Shown: piece by piece, positions 10,486 to 22,861 of the stretch
Numbering within the stretch: the stretch's first letter is position 1
How the letters are laid out: each line of letters starts with the position of its first letter
Assembly: GCA_003833135.1 (NCBI GenBank)
Contig: QZLH01000110.1
Span: 94,456 to 158,455 of the forward strand
Length of the DNA stretch: 64,000 bases
Reading direction: 5' to 3'
Origin: Oehlia diaphana
Lineage: Eukaryota; Glomeromycota; Glomeromycetes; Glomerales; Glomeraceae
Translations under genes and position numbers: made by a program
The notes under the pieces: generated by a model
Databases searched by the model: none
What the model saw: only the letters and a program-made list of their open reading frames with translations
What the model was told of the DNA's origin: nothing

Positions 10486-12107
10486 CTATTTAATAAAAAA
10501 ATTTCATTTAATGCGAACAATTTCATTTTATAAATGCACATATATATTTATATTCATACACTGTTGGTAAGATGATGGTGTTGTCGATGCATCGTAAATC
10601 GTAATATTGATTTTTTTTTTTTCGAAAAAATTTTTTTTACAAGGATGGAAAAAATGATGTTTATATATATAAATAATCGAACTATTACGTACGAACAATA
10701 TAACAATCATTAATATTGTAGTATCCGTTGCGAAATATTTCATTTGAAAAGTGTTTTTGGAACGATTTATCTGATTATCTGGCTATCTGATAAATTTCAT
10801 GTTAAGTAGCCAATCAAAATGTGGCATATTGGGCATATAAAATATAACTTATCTGTTCATTATTTTTGACGTGTCACAATTGTCACAACTCACATGTATG
10901 AGAGCAACTAATTAGATGGTTAAACAGCATCTGCATTGCTATTCGATCCGAACAATTTTTATTAGAGATCAGCGTTAACTGTTAGTAATTTTCTGAAAGG
11001 GGACATGCACATTTCAGGTTGGTCACATGAGTAGATCAAGAAGAGTAGATTATGCATTTAATTTTTCAAATGACGTATTGACTTATCCATACCAAATTCG
11101 AAAGAACGTGTACTACAATTAGATTAAATAAAGTTCATTTTGAGTCAATTCACAAAATGTCGAGTTTTATTTATCTTCAAACAATAAAAAGTTTAGATTT
11201 AACGATGCATACTGCATAAATAAAAAAATAAAATGACGCAACGTTACGACTGAATATTTTATTAAACCCGAAAGAAATAAAAGGAGCAAATTAAAGATAT
11301 TTCAAAATCTCATTTAATAACTAATATTTTAGTAATAGTATATTATCACAAACAATTATTATCTATATGTTCAGAACTGATGAAAAATTATTAATTTTTC
11401 TAGAAATTACGCCCACGGAAATACTATATATTGTTTATTTAACTGTTAATGAATTAAGAATTGTACATCTCATTTGTAAATTTCATTTTTTCATATCTGA
11501 TTAATCAAATCTCAGCCCTTATCTATTGGTTAAATGTTGCTTTGTGGTAGCACAAACAATTTGAGTTTATTTTTATTTACAATCTGTTTAAGTAATCTAT
11601 TTATGTATTATACTTGTTACACAATTACATTAACTTAAATTGGGCATACAGATGGTTTGGCAAAAGATTGATTTCTTAGATTTTTTAATTCTGGCCAAAA
11701 TTAGTTAGTGACATTATCCTTATGGTGGTCGAATATTAAGTAATTTAGAAACTACCTATTCATAAATCATATAAGTCATAACGTGTGTTTATTTGTGTAC
11801 CATATTTACTGATTATTTACTTTCCAAATTTATGAAATTTAAAAAAATGAAGTATTAAAAATCGTTTTTTCTTTCTTTTTTCGCATAAAAATCTTTTTTT
11901 AAAAAAAAGGTTTTTCCCTTTCAACACACATATATATATTGCATTCATTTTTTTTTTTTGTTGTTATTATTATGCTATTTAAAATATAAATATATTTTTT
12001 CTTTTTCTTTTTCTATTTTTTATACATATTTTCGATTTTTTTTTTTGTTTTTTTAAAAAAAAGGACATTATTAATCATTTTAATCAATTTTCTTTTATAT
12101 TAACAAA
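10486..12107. other. Intergenic DNA upstream of the GDT1-like gene
   Basis: Nothing supportable on either strand through about 11800. From 11850 to 12090 the sequence turns into T-rich tracts with a T/A palindrome (12036-12062), a pattern seen next to several genes here and probably promoter/5' UTR of the gene starting at 12108. Confidence 0.4.
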
Positions 12108-13435
12108 ATGATATTTCGATACGTATTCAAATGGAAGTCATTTTTAATTTTCTTTTTCTTTTTATACGTATTATCAAATATAATTGTTAATGCTGATGAT
12201 ACTAATGAACTTCGAGTTGACAATAATAAAAGAGATGGTTTACCGGAATCTAATACTCCTGCAGAAAGAGGTGAAATAACCGAGGTAACTGAGGTAGTTG
12301 ACAAAGTAGATGAGAATGCTGAGGTATAATTTTTTTGGGGAAAAATAGATTGTTCCATGTTATTCTTGGAAAAAACTTATTTACAATTGTTTTTTCTTAA
12401 TTTTTAGTCACAATTAGTTAAAGTTGAAGCGGAAGATCCTGATCTTGTTGGATCAGTACTTGATATTAATCTTAAAGAAGCAAATAAAGTTCAAGCTGGA
12501 ATTAAACCAAGTACACCTATTCTTAGTTTTGAGGATACAAAATCATTATTAATGAGTACAATGATGATTGGTGTATCAGAATTAGGAGATAAAACTTTTT
12601 TTATAGCGGCTATAATGGCAATGAAAAATTCTAGATTTATAGTATTTTCTGCTGCTTTTTGTTCATTAATTCTGATGTCAGTTCTTTCAGCTGCTTTAGG
12701 TTACGCTTTACCAAATTTAATTCCACGCGAATATATGAATTATCTTGCTTCACTTTTATTTTTATTTTTTGGTATCAAAATGGGGTTTGAAGGTTATAAT
12801 ATGTCTGGTGAAGAAGCTGAACATGAAATGGAAGAAATATCAGAAGAATTATTAGAAAAAGATGAAATTGAACGTATCGAATCCGCTGAAACTGGTGGTG
12901 TAGCTGATGAAACAAATAATTCGAGCTTTAAAGAAGGATTGGTTAATTTATGTCAATTTATATTTTCTCCCGTTTTTGTTCAAACTTTTATACTCACATT
13001 CTTGGCAGAATGGGGTGATCGTTCTCAAATTGCAACAATCGCATTAGCTGCTGCACAGGTAACTAATTATTCACTTTATCATCATCATCATCATCATCAT
13101 TATTATTATTATTAATTTCCTGGCAATAAATAATTATTAACTAATTTTATTTTGGCGTAGAATGTTTACCTTGTAACAATGGGTGTTATTATTGGTCATG
13201 GTTTTTGCACATGTCTTGCAGTTGTTGGGGGAAAATTTTTGGCCGCAAAAATTTCTGTTAAAACAGGTATTAATTTTATTATTATTAATTAATTAATACC
13301 GATTTTTCTGTATTAATATATTAATACATTGTTACTAACTCATAATTTTTAATTATAGTTACGATTATTGGTTCAATTCTTTTCATAGCATTTTCAATTA
13401 TATATTTTTATGAGGAAATGGCTAAAATTAATTAA
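12108..13435 (+). CDS. GDT1: GDT1/TMEM165 family (UPF0016) cation transporter
   Basis: Predicted Golgi/vacuolar Ca2+/Mn2+:H+ antiporter of 349 residues. Four exons: 12108-12323, 12408-13058, 13161-13266, 13359-13435; all junctions are GT-AG and phases agree. An N-terminal hydrophobic signal (FLIFFFFLYVLSNIIVNA) is followed by an acidic luminal stretch. The two family signature motifs E-x-G-D-(K/R)-(T/S) are seen at residues about 130-135 (ELGDKT, in the first hydrophobic repeat) and 273-278 (EWGDRS, in the second). An acidic loop (EEAEHEMEEISEELLEKDE) separates the repeats, as is usual for the family. Yeast Gdt1 is somewhat shorter; the extra length is the N-terminal luminal region. A (CAT)n tract at 13078-13099 would read as poly-His but lies inside intron 2. 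It converges with POP1 (gap 313 bp). Confidence 0.93.
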
Positions 13436-13748
13436 AATTTAAAAATGGATTGAGATTTATTTCAAAAATGAAAATATATTAAAGACTCAAGATTTTACAT
13501 CATATAGTATAAATCTAAAAAATATAATCATATGTAAAACAAAAAGGCACAGATTTAATTATGTATTTAGTTTATTATAGAATAAAATGGATAAACAATC
13601 ATTACTTAGTATTATTAATGCTTAATATTTATTTAATTATTTGTATCACTCATAAAATTTCCAAAAAGATAATTTTTTATTTTATAGTATATAGTAAAGA
13701 AAAACTACAATAGTTGTACCGGACTTGATAAATATCTTACTTACCTAA

Positions 13749-16700
13749 TCACGATAAAAATTCTAATGTAGCAGGTTGACAAATAATACTTGTTATCTTT
13801 CTAACTAAAACAAATTTTTTTATTTTTCTTTGTTCACTACAATATAACATTCACACATTAATATATGGAATAACTATTTAACTACATTTTAAATATCAAA
13901 TAATTCTAACTTAAATACTTACCTTCTTTGAATTTTTAGTAGATCCAAAATACCAGTCACTGAACAACATCCAATTGCAAATCCATGTCCTTGACTAAAA
14001 GAAAATTGGCCCGTTGTGACATAACCGATTATGTCAGACTTGGGAGGTAATGGAGATGATTGACCCTAATTATTTAATAATTATTAAATAAATAACTACA
14101 TTAATATTTAATTGTGCTCGGATTCACGCGTAATAATCAATACATTGCGTTAATTACCTTCTCTGTACCTTCTTGGTCCGAACCAATTTCTATATTACCT
14201 GAATTATTTTTCCTATTTTTAAGTACATTGGCCCAATAATCATACTTATTCTTATCGGCCTTATATATTATAGCATTTGGTCCAGGTAATCCCCTTGCCA
14301 AGAACTCTATTCTAACACGTACGAGCGCTTTACTCAAATCAACTTCATTTTCAGGGTTTATATCTCTGGAATTAAATGCTTGTATAATTTGTGTAGAGAG
14401 CGCCTGGCTAAATTCTCCACTTAGATTTTCAAAATTTTCAAGTAAATGAATATTTTTTGTTCCTTGGAGTAACCATGGTATTTGGTCTTTAGGTTCTTCA
14501 ATTATATCCATGGAATTCACTTCGAGTGTCTTATCAAGTGATTTGGTTTGATCTATTTTTATTTCTACCAGCTGGTAAAAAGGTTGTTCGAATGGTGAAT
14601 CGACTTGAAGTTTTTTAAAATTTGGACGCTTTGCAGGTGGACGAGCGTTATATTCCAATTGTGCTTTCTTTTTCTGTCCATTAGAAAAATTCTCAAATGA
14701 TTTAGTACCAGGGAAATCATATGGAAAACATGATATACCTGATTCGAAATGATGGTTATGACGCTCCCGCAATCCTAATAATATATAATTATTCAAAAGA
14801 ACTTTTCATAATAAAAATGGAATAACCTTATAATAAACATACCGCCGACCCATGCACCCGCAAAAATAAAACTTTTCCAAAAAGTCATTCCCCGGCCTGC
14901 AGGTAAAACAATATTCCAACCACCAATAAATTCTGGTGATGATGTCTTTCTTACTGATTGAGCCGGCATGTTAATTCCATCACGTTGTATTAATAAGATT
15001 GGAATTAGAGAATCTTCCGGTTGTAATAGTAACTTTTGTCCCGGAACAAGCAACTACCACGTCATAAAAAATAGATTTAATAAAAATCATTCAATGTTTT
15101 TTTGACATTAAATTACTTATGATACACACTTTACTTCTGCGTTTATCTAAATCACCGTCAGAAACTTTACTGTCACGTAGTGCATTCCGAAAATTATCAT
15201 TCCATAAATCAGAATATGCAACATTTTTAGGCCAATTAGCCAAAATATCTTGTACGTCTCTTTCCGATCCAACAGATATTATATTTGAACGCGGTGGAAC
15301 TTTCTTTGGGAATCTACATAACGCACTTTGTTCGATAAATAAAATACTATAATTATATTTAGAAAAATAAGAATACACCAACCGTAAGCGTGGATCAAGG
15401 ACCGTTAATCCTAATACAATGCTAGGAGGTAATGACGTAGATGTTCGCAAGTCGCGCAAGGATCTCCATACCTAAATTGAATTATATATTGTTACATTTA
15501 ATAATTATTTGATTGATTCTCAAGTTGAAGAAGCATCTAATTATATTATTACCCTATGCGCCTCATCATTTACGTGTGGCTTTAACAGCATTCCATTGGA
15601 AGGATCGCTAGACTCATCATATATATCAAGAACCTCTTGTAACAAAGCTGTTGATCGTGGACCAGTTAATTCAAACATCAGAAACTCATCTTGAAGATTT
15701 TGAATTGATATAGCTATTAAATAGTAAAGATAGTTTAGAATTGGGGTGAAAAGTTATTTAAACAGATCTCGATTATTCAGATGCTTGTCACCATCTTGTA
15801 ACTTCAACTGTTCACATGCAAATTCCAAAGTTGCCAACACTTCCTCGAAAGCGCTAGGATGAATCCAAATGAGAGTATGCCGGTTGTCATCCTCTGTATC
15901 GATTGGCATCCAAAGAAGATTTATTGGTGTTACCAAATGAGTTGGATACTTCAAATAAGCGTATATGAATGTGGAACATTGCCGTTTTCCACTTAAATAT
16001 CTATAATTAAAACACTGATCACTATTTCTGACAGGTTTGGTGTCGAGTAACTTTTAGCAAATCCCATGACAAAATACAAAAATTAAATTACAAACCTTTC
16101 ACTTCCTATAGATGGTAATGTTGGGTCAGTGACACTGTTAAACAACTTTACAATATTATTAGGGTCGCCAGATATTTTTATCCATCCAAAGTATGAGACA
16201 TCATGAATAATTGAAAGGTGTTCACTTGCTCGATATGATGCCTTGATACTTTTTTCATTTGGATGTTCTGCCTTAATTCAAAATAAAAATCTATTAGGAA
16301 TAGATCAAAATTTTATGGTAAAATAGATCTGACGATTACCAATTTATACCCCCATATTTCAGTCATCTTCATTCGTTTAGAATGCCACATATGAGTTTCA
16401 AGCCACTTTTTATTACCTACAATAAAATTAAAAAAAAAGATAAATACACATTGATAAAAAACGATTAGTTCAATTGCATACTAACCTTGTCGTCTCTTAT
16501 ATTCAGCAGATAAGGAACCCAGACGCCTTCTTTTGCGTCTGTTCTGTTTTTTTGGAGCAGTATTATCTAATTCCATCTAAATTTACATAAATCAGTTTTT
16601 AAATTTGTTGACTAATAAAGTACAATTATTGGAACTAACCTCATCAATTGCTTTTTTTCTCAAACGAACAGGTAATCGTTTGACATTATGACTTGCAGCG

Positions 16701-17307
16701 CGGCGTCGAAGGTGGCGAGGTAGAGTTTGAGCAGCCCTAGAGTTTTTAGCTTGGCTAAGTATAACAAAGATGAAAATTTCAATTTAATGAATTGATTTCC
16801 TTAGAAAATTAACTAGAGATCAAAAAGTGAATTAAATTATTTACTTCGCTCGTTCCAAAGCATCATTCATGGCATTGATTTCAAAAGCTCTCGCCTAAAT
16901 AAAGAATAGACTTTAATAAATTAAGCAAATAATGACAATAATTAATATTTAGATACCTCCGCAAAATCCACGACATCAATAGTTCTTGGAATATAGTTTG
17001 CTAAAAATTCCAGAAAATTATTTTATCAAAATATTTTATAATTTAAACGATTTTGAGTATGATAAAAGATAAAATAATAAAATAAAATAATTTCTTGTAC
17101 CCTTATGAGAGCTAGTACCTTCAGCAGTGAAACCATGTGTTTCGATTGTTCTCTGAACAGCAGTTTTGGCTGAAAGTTAAAACATTTATAAGAGTCAATA
17201 TAAAACCTTAATAAATAAAATCATTAAAGAAAAGAAAAATTGTTTGTTAATTCGCCTCTTTTTTTATCTTTAGAATTATTGTTGTCATTACTGGCTCGTT
17301 TCTTCAT
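13749..17307 (-). CDS. POP1: Ribonuclease P/MRP protein subunit POP1
   Basis: Large protein subunit of RNase P (pre-tRNA 5' processing) and RNase MRP (rRNA processing), nuclear. Fifteen exons, highest to lowest: 17256-17307, 17101-17169, 16957-17000, 16845-16894, 16640-16754, 16486-16576, 16340-16416, 16096-16271, 15792-16000, 15553-15713, 15130-15471, 14843-15053, 14158-14774, 13923-14065, 13749-13800. They total 2409 nt, 802 residues, near yeast Pop1 length. Visible hallmarks: YIPRTIDVVDFAEARAF; PRHLRRRAASHNVKRLP (about 84-100); WLETHMWHSKRMKM...WGYKL (about 145-165); LTVLDPRLR; the POPLD domain from about 463 with LLVPGQKL, IPILLIQRDG and GWNIVLPAGRGMTFW; and a C-terminal IGYVTTGQFS...GFAIGCCS module. 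The exon 1 donor must be GC (GAG|GCGAAT) to stay in frame. A 69-nt in-frame stretch in exon 11 (LVYSYF...ALC) may be an intron, since the family expects DPR directly before FPKK. Confidence 0.93.
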
Positions 17308-17605
17308 TTTTAATATTTGTAATAATGTTACAAAGAAAGTATGTATCTATGGTAGATAATCGGTCATCAATATCACGTGGATGAAAATTTAACTAACCCA
17401 TATTTCGATTTGATAATAATTTCATAATTTATATTAATTACTTGATATAAAATTATGAAATCTATTTCGGTGTAGATCATGCAAGAACAAGCTAATCAAA
17501 TTAATTAATGATCGGTGCCAAGATTGATGTAATTCTTGTTTCACGACATTTTTATGATGTATATATATAGAAACATTTAATCGTTCACTTCTTTTCGACA
17601 AAATA
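17308..17605. promoter_or_regulatory. Divergent POP1/FEX promoter region
   Basis: Only 298 bp separate the start codons of POP1 (minus) and FEX (plus), so the two genes share one upstream region. A TATATATATAG stretch at about 17560-17570 lies about 40 bp before the FEX start and could be its TATA box. A CACGTG palindrome (E-box) at 17374-17379 lies between the genes. Confidence 0.55.
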
Positions 17606-19108
17606 ATGAACGAAATACAAAATTCATCATCATCATCATCTACAATTCTTGATGACAAACCCAGTAAAATAAATATTTCAAAGAATTTAGTTTTAGTTGA
17701 TAACAATATAGAAGTAAATGATGATTTTGGTGAAATTGTTCAATATAAAGAAAATAAAGAAGTTGAAAATTTATCAATAGAATTAGGAGAAAAAAAAGCT
17801 GTTGTTTTGTCGATACTTATCCCGTTTTCAATAATTGGTGCTCTTATTCGTATCGGTCTTAATATCCTTCATTCATATCCTGGGTCACCAGTGTTTTCAT
17901 TAATATACCCACAATTTGTTGGCTGTGTAATAATGGGTTTTTGCTTGGCAAGAAAAGGATTTATAATGGAAAGGTAGGAAAAAAAATTTCTTTTTTCATT
18001 CATATCAAAAAGGTTATTTACACTTTCCCACTGTTCTGTGATTTGTTAGCTATCTTCCTTTATATATAGGACTCACGACAGGTCTTTGTGGGTCCATAAC
18101 AACTTTTTCTTCATGGATTCTTTCGATATTCAAGGAATTTATTTTACCTTCTACTCCTCATCGTGGTGATTTGTACAATGTGCGACGGTCTTTAAAACCT
18201 CATGGATATCTCAAGAAGTAAATCCAGTTTACCTTACTGTTTTATTTTGCTTTCAGATTCTTGCAGCTCTTGCGGACATTGGAATTACATTAGGAATGTC
18301 CGTGACAGGATTGAAATTTGGAGAACATATAGCAGATATAATAATTCAAAAACGTAAAATTCAATCTGAGAGGCTGTATCATATTGTTGAAAAACCTTCT
18401 AAATTAAATGAATTGATTATTCCGGATTTTATATGTCTTGGAGTTGGAATTGCTTCAATTGTTCTCGTAGTTACTTTATCCAGTACAATGCAAGTAAATA
18501 GGAGTGTATTATTTGCTGCTGTATTTGCTCCAATAGGTATATTATTCATACTTAATAATATAATATACCTTGATCATACTATAATAATAAATTTTTTTTT
18601 TTACTTTAAGGTACTTTGATTAGATGGTATTTATCCAAATATAACGCAATAAAAAAATCTTTTCCATGGGGAACTTTTGCCGCAAATATATCAGGTTCGA
18701 TTATTATTGGAATATTATTTTTTTTAAGCAATGGTGTAGCTTCTTCGAAAATGAGTTGTGAAATAATCAAAGGACTTTCTGATGGATTTTGTGGTAACTT
18801 TTTTTCAATTTAAATAAAATATATGTATCTATTATTTTTAACTTTTATGCGGTATTTATAGGATGTCTAACGACAATTTCTACTTTTGCCGTAAGTTTTT
18901 AAAAAAAATTATTTGGTCGTTTTAAATGTTAACAACATTAGTTTTTTATTTTTACTTTATTTTTTAATAGACTGAAATTAAAACGCTACCAGGAAAACAT
19001 GCCTACATATATGCATTTATTTCTATATTATCGGGTCAAATTGCAATGATATTAACTATCGGAATATATCATTGGGTTGTTGGCTTATCTACAACTTGTT
19101 CAGCATAG
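17606..19108 (+). CDS. FEX1: FEX/CrcB-type fluoride exporter
   Basis: Plasma-membrane fluoride channel that expels F- and protects from fluoride toxicity. Six exons: 17606-17973, 18050-18179, 18257-18536, 18611-18793, 18862-18890, 18971-19108, total 375 residues, the usual length of eukaryotic FEX. It has the eukaryotic tandem architecture of two CrcB domains in one chain. The first repeat has GLTTGLCGSITTFSSW (about 130-145), the second GTLIRWYLSKYN (from about 260), FPWGTFAANISGS and GFCGCLTTISTFATE (about 318-332), i.e. the Gly-x-x-Gly/Thr-Thr and Ser/Thr-Phe pore elements in both halves. The N-terminal about 60 residues are Ser/Asp/Glu-rich and cytosolic-looking, with a (TCA)n serine run. 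The intron 2 donor GTGCGA is weak but is the only phase-compatible choice seen. It converges with the HAM1-like gene. Confidence 0.94.
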
Positions 19109-19337
19109 AGATTATATTAAAAAATGTACACATGATAACAACGAACGATTGTTAATATTTAATATAAAAATGGAGAACTTTTATTAAAAATTTGAATTTT
19201 GATAATTTCCTTTTTTTTTTTTTTATAAAATAATGATATAAAAAATATAATAAATTAATAATACTATTATTAAAATACAATAATTGAAACGAAAAATTTT
19301 AAAATTATTTTTTTTTTTTTTTTACTAGTACATAAAT

Positions 19338-21913
19338 TTATTCTTCTCTGACTTGAGTAACCTGAGGGTTAGTATCATTTTGCCAAGCTTGTTGTTTTCG
19401 TTTTATATCACCAGCCACTCCCTTTACTTTAGTACGCGCGACATCAGTAACTTGTTGGCGAACTTGGGCTTCAGCTTTAACAATATTATCTTTTAAGTAA
19501 TCGATACTCTTAACCAATTTCTCAGTAATAATATTAGCAAATTGTTTTTTCAAACGTTTCTCAACTAAAGGAGTCAAGACCGTGTACAAGAAACTATTGA
19601 AAAACGACAGAAAAATTAATAATTGTGATAAATAAAACAAATATTACAACTTAATATTAAATAGAAGGCTTACTCATGCTTAGTATCATGTAAACGGATT
19701 TTCAATTCGTCAATGGTTGTATTAGCCTCTAAAACTCTGATGTCAAGTTCTTGATTTTTATCGGTAGGTGGGTTCATCAAGACTTTCAATTTAATTGTTA
19801 ATCCATTCTTTGGGATGGCAAAATCTACCAAACCAACCTAAATAAAGAAATCATAATTTAATCGTTGTCAATCATATTTATCAGGACATCCCATGATTTG
19901 TTTGTTACTCACATCCATCATGTTAATGAGACCTTTCTTCTTCTTATAATAAAATGCGATGTTGCGAGCATCGGCATTTATTTTAGAACTAAACAATAAA
20001 AATAAGTTGGATATAAATATAATTATTGATTTTGTATAATCATTGAACGAAACTTACATTTCGAGGAATGCGGTGTTTTGTAGTATATCTTGTTCGTCTC
20101 GACCAAGATTAATATCTGTCGAAAAGTTCACGTGTAAGTGACTTGGTAAAACTTCAGCGAGATAAAGAACGATATTATCGAATATATAATCATATTCTTC
20201 ATCAGAACTATAAATATCATTGATAGTATTATATTAATAAACAGATATAACATGCAATTTTTGAATTTTTTTTAAAAAAAGCAAAATCCATACTTTTCAA
20301 TTCTTGGAAGAGGCAAATATTTCAATCTTTCTCCGATTACTGGTAAAATTTTATTGAAATCTTTGAGAAGTTCGAACTTAATGGTTGGTTGACTATTTTC
20401 ATTCAAGAATAAGTCTCCAATTAAAGTTTCAAAATCTTTAGACCATTGAGTTGTCAAAACATCATCTTGCAAAGCTGAATTGAATTCCTTAGCTTCATCA
20501 ACTATACGTTGAGTGTCATCGGAGTAACGTTCAAGCAATAAATATCTTCCAGTTTCGATAAGTTCTGAACCGCGGTCGACGTAATTTGTCTCTTGAACAA
20601 ATTTAGGATCACGTAATGACGAGATGACAAATTGTCGGAGTTCACTAAAATACTTTCTCAACTCTTCATCACGTTTAACGATTTTACCGAGATCTCTTAT
20701 TGCATTAATTAAAGGATCAAGTGATTTATGATTTGCGAAATTTTCAACTAATTGTTTAGCACTTTCTTGAGCTGTTTGTAAGTCTGATTTATCGGTAGAT
20801 TCTTGAGCTTGTGCTTTTGCGGTCTCCTTTACTTGATCGGTGACTGATTGAGACTTTTCACTAATAAGAGTGATGATATTAATGAGATCCTCGAGAACCT
20901 CTTGATATTCTTGTCGAGATTGAGTTTCAATCATCACATTTTTGAATCTGTTCACAAGGTGGTCACGTTGTTCTTCAGTTATTTCATAATCAGAGACTCT
21001 GCTCTTAAATTGCGTGGCCAATTGCTTCGCTCCACCTTTTGCGGTTTCCTGAAAACCTTTCCTTCCTTCACTGAAGTCCTTTACATGTTCTCCAGTTATA
21101 TTTGCGGCTTCTTTTGCAACAGGATAAGTGCCCTCACGAGCTTGTTGTATAGTTTCTTGCTTTGCTTGTTGTAAAGATTTTTCTTCATCAGAACCAAATT
21201 TAGAAGTAGTATCTTCATTCGGATCTTTATCTGGAATGGTTCTCAAAAGAGCATCTTGAACGATAGAATGAAGATCATTTATTAATTTTCTGAATTCTGA
21301 ACTTGAAATGAGAAGTTGAGGAATTAATAAGGTTTTTTTGAAAGCATCTTGAAATATTGGTTGGGTGGATGAAGCTTCATTGGTAGCTTTATTCTTCAAA
21401 TCCTCAGGAACCGTTACAGATCCTAATTGATTTTAAAAAAAAATTTTTTAATAATTCTTTTTAAGAACTAATAGTTTTAATTTCCGCAGACTTACCGGTA
21501 ACATCTTTTGTGGCTTTACTACTATAGTAGATAGCATTCTGTAATTCATCACCCACATTCTTTTCTTCAAATAGTTTTTTGGTGGTATCTAAAAGCCTTT
21601 CAAAATCAGCCATTACTTTTTTGCCTAAAGGTGACATATCTTGTGGAGCTTGAAGAGCATCGGATTTCTGAACTGTTTCAATAGCTCGCGTGACTTGATC
21701 AGTGGATGGAAGTTTTCCCTCCCTATAATATTAAATTGTCGAATGGCGCAGTAAAGTTATAAACATGCCTTAAAACTTGTAAAAAAAAAAAAAAATTCAA
21801 AGCAAAATATACTTGAAAGACTCGGCAAGTTGTCCTGCTTTATTACGAGCATCGATTGCATCATGTTCGAGCTCATCACGTTTAGGGTCATCTTTTGGTG
21901 GAAGATTAGACAT
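19338..21913 (-). CDS. HAM1-like protein (HAM1_N/HAM1_C, TULIP-type)
   Basis: A fungal protein of 700 residues. Seven exons, high to low: 21813-21913, 21496-21722, 20294-21422, 20058-20207, 19913-19988, 19674-19837, 19338-19593, all with GT-AG junctions and matching phases. The N-terminal about 480 residues are helical and acidic/Gln-rich (YSSKATKD, REGTYPVAKEAANITGEHVKD, RRFKN-like segments). The C-terminal part runs from DEEYDYIFDNIVLYLAEVLP through AFYYKKKKGLINMMDVGLVD to LEKRLKK-type helices, resembling the HAM1_C (former DUF4449) BPI/TULIP-like lipid-binding fold known from fungal Ham-1 type proteins. Such proteins have been linked to hyphal fusion and lipid handling. The function here is inferred from family resemblance only. 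No signal peptide or membrane segment is seen. The gene ends 230 bp from the FEX stop. Confidence 0.75.
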
Positions 21914-22861
21914 GGTTAATAAATATTTTTTGATTTAAAAAAAAATTACGTTTTTATAAAAGAAAAAAATTGGATTTTTCTTGAAATATGAAATTGGATA
22001 TTTTGGTTTTTTTTTTGATTAGGAGAAAATTTATGTCTTTTATATAAAATAATCCCAATTTGTTAGTTTGTTCATAATTACATCATAAAAAATGGCCGCG
22101 ATCATAATAATATTATTATACTTTTTCATATACTATTATTTTCTTCGAATTTTTCTTAATTATGATGTATGATGTTAATGACGTTATATTTTATGTAAAG
22201 GGCAAAGCGTAATAATTTGGTCATATTTAAGTCAGTTAAGTCAGTGGCGGGGCAAGCTTCACAAAACGCAGATCATTCTGACCATAATTAATTACAAGAT
22301 TATTCACGTGATTTATCATTCTTTTTACATAATCAAAAGAATTCAAAATTATGATATTACTTATAAAATTACATCATTAATACATATATAAATACCGTTT
22401 AATTTACACAGAGAAAGAATTAAATTTATTTTAACGTTGGGCAATATGAACCCCTAAATCATTATTGATACATTAATCTCTTTCGTGTATGTGAACAGAG
22501 CCAAATTTAGTAAAAAAATGGTTTGTTATGTGTGGGAAAGTATAATAGGCTGAAATCATAATTGGTTGATAAGCATAATAAATAATACAATAATTACAAA
22601 ATAAATAATTTAATTAAATTTTATGACTAATAAATTACTGCGTAACAGAAACGCGCTTGAGGTGTTTTGGAGTGACGTATTTGACACATGGTATTTGAAT
22701 TTAAATGTTTAATATAACCATAAACATTAGTCAATCAGTTGCAAATCACACGCATATATGTAAGTTAGTTTTATGCAGCTAATCAAAATATTATTTATCT
22801 CCTCTCTTTTTTATTCCCATATAAATTTTTTTTCTTCTTTTCTTTCTTTTTAATAATAATA
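21914..22861. other. Intergenic region between the divergent HAM1-like and MATH-BTB genes
   Basis: T-rich and A-rich tracts flank the HAM1-like start (21925-22015) and the BTB start (22797-22860, pyrimidine-rich TTTTTTTCTTCTTTTC), probably 5' UTR/promoter sequence. No other gene or repeat seen. Confidence 0.45.

Noticed and set aside
12095..12358. 87-codon minus-strand frame
   Set aside because: Antisense to exon 1 of the GDT1-like gene; low-complexity serine-rich translation.
13078..13114. Poly-histidine coding in GDT1
   Set aside because: The (CAT)n tract lies in intron 2; reading it requires ignoring a good donor and losing the conserved C-terminal membrane segments.
20848..21174. 108-codon plus-strand frame
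   Set aside because: Antisense shadow of the HAM1-like gene; no coding character of its own.
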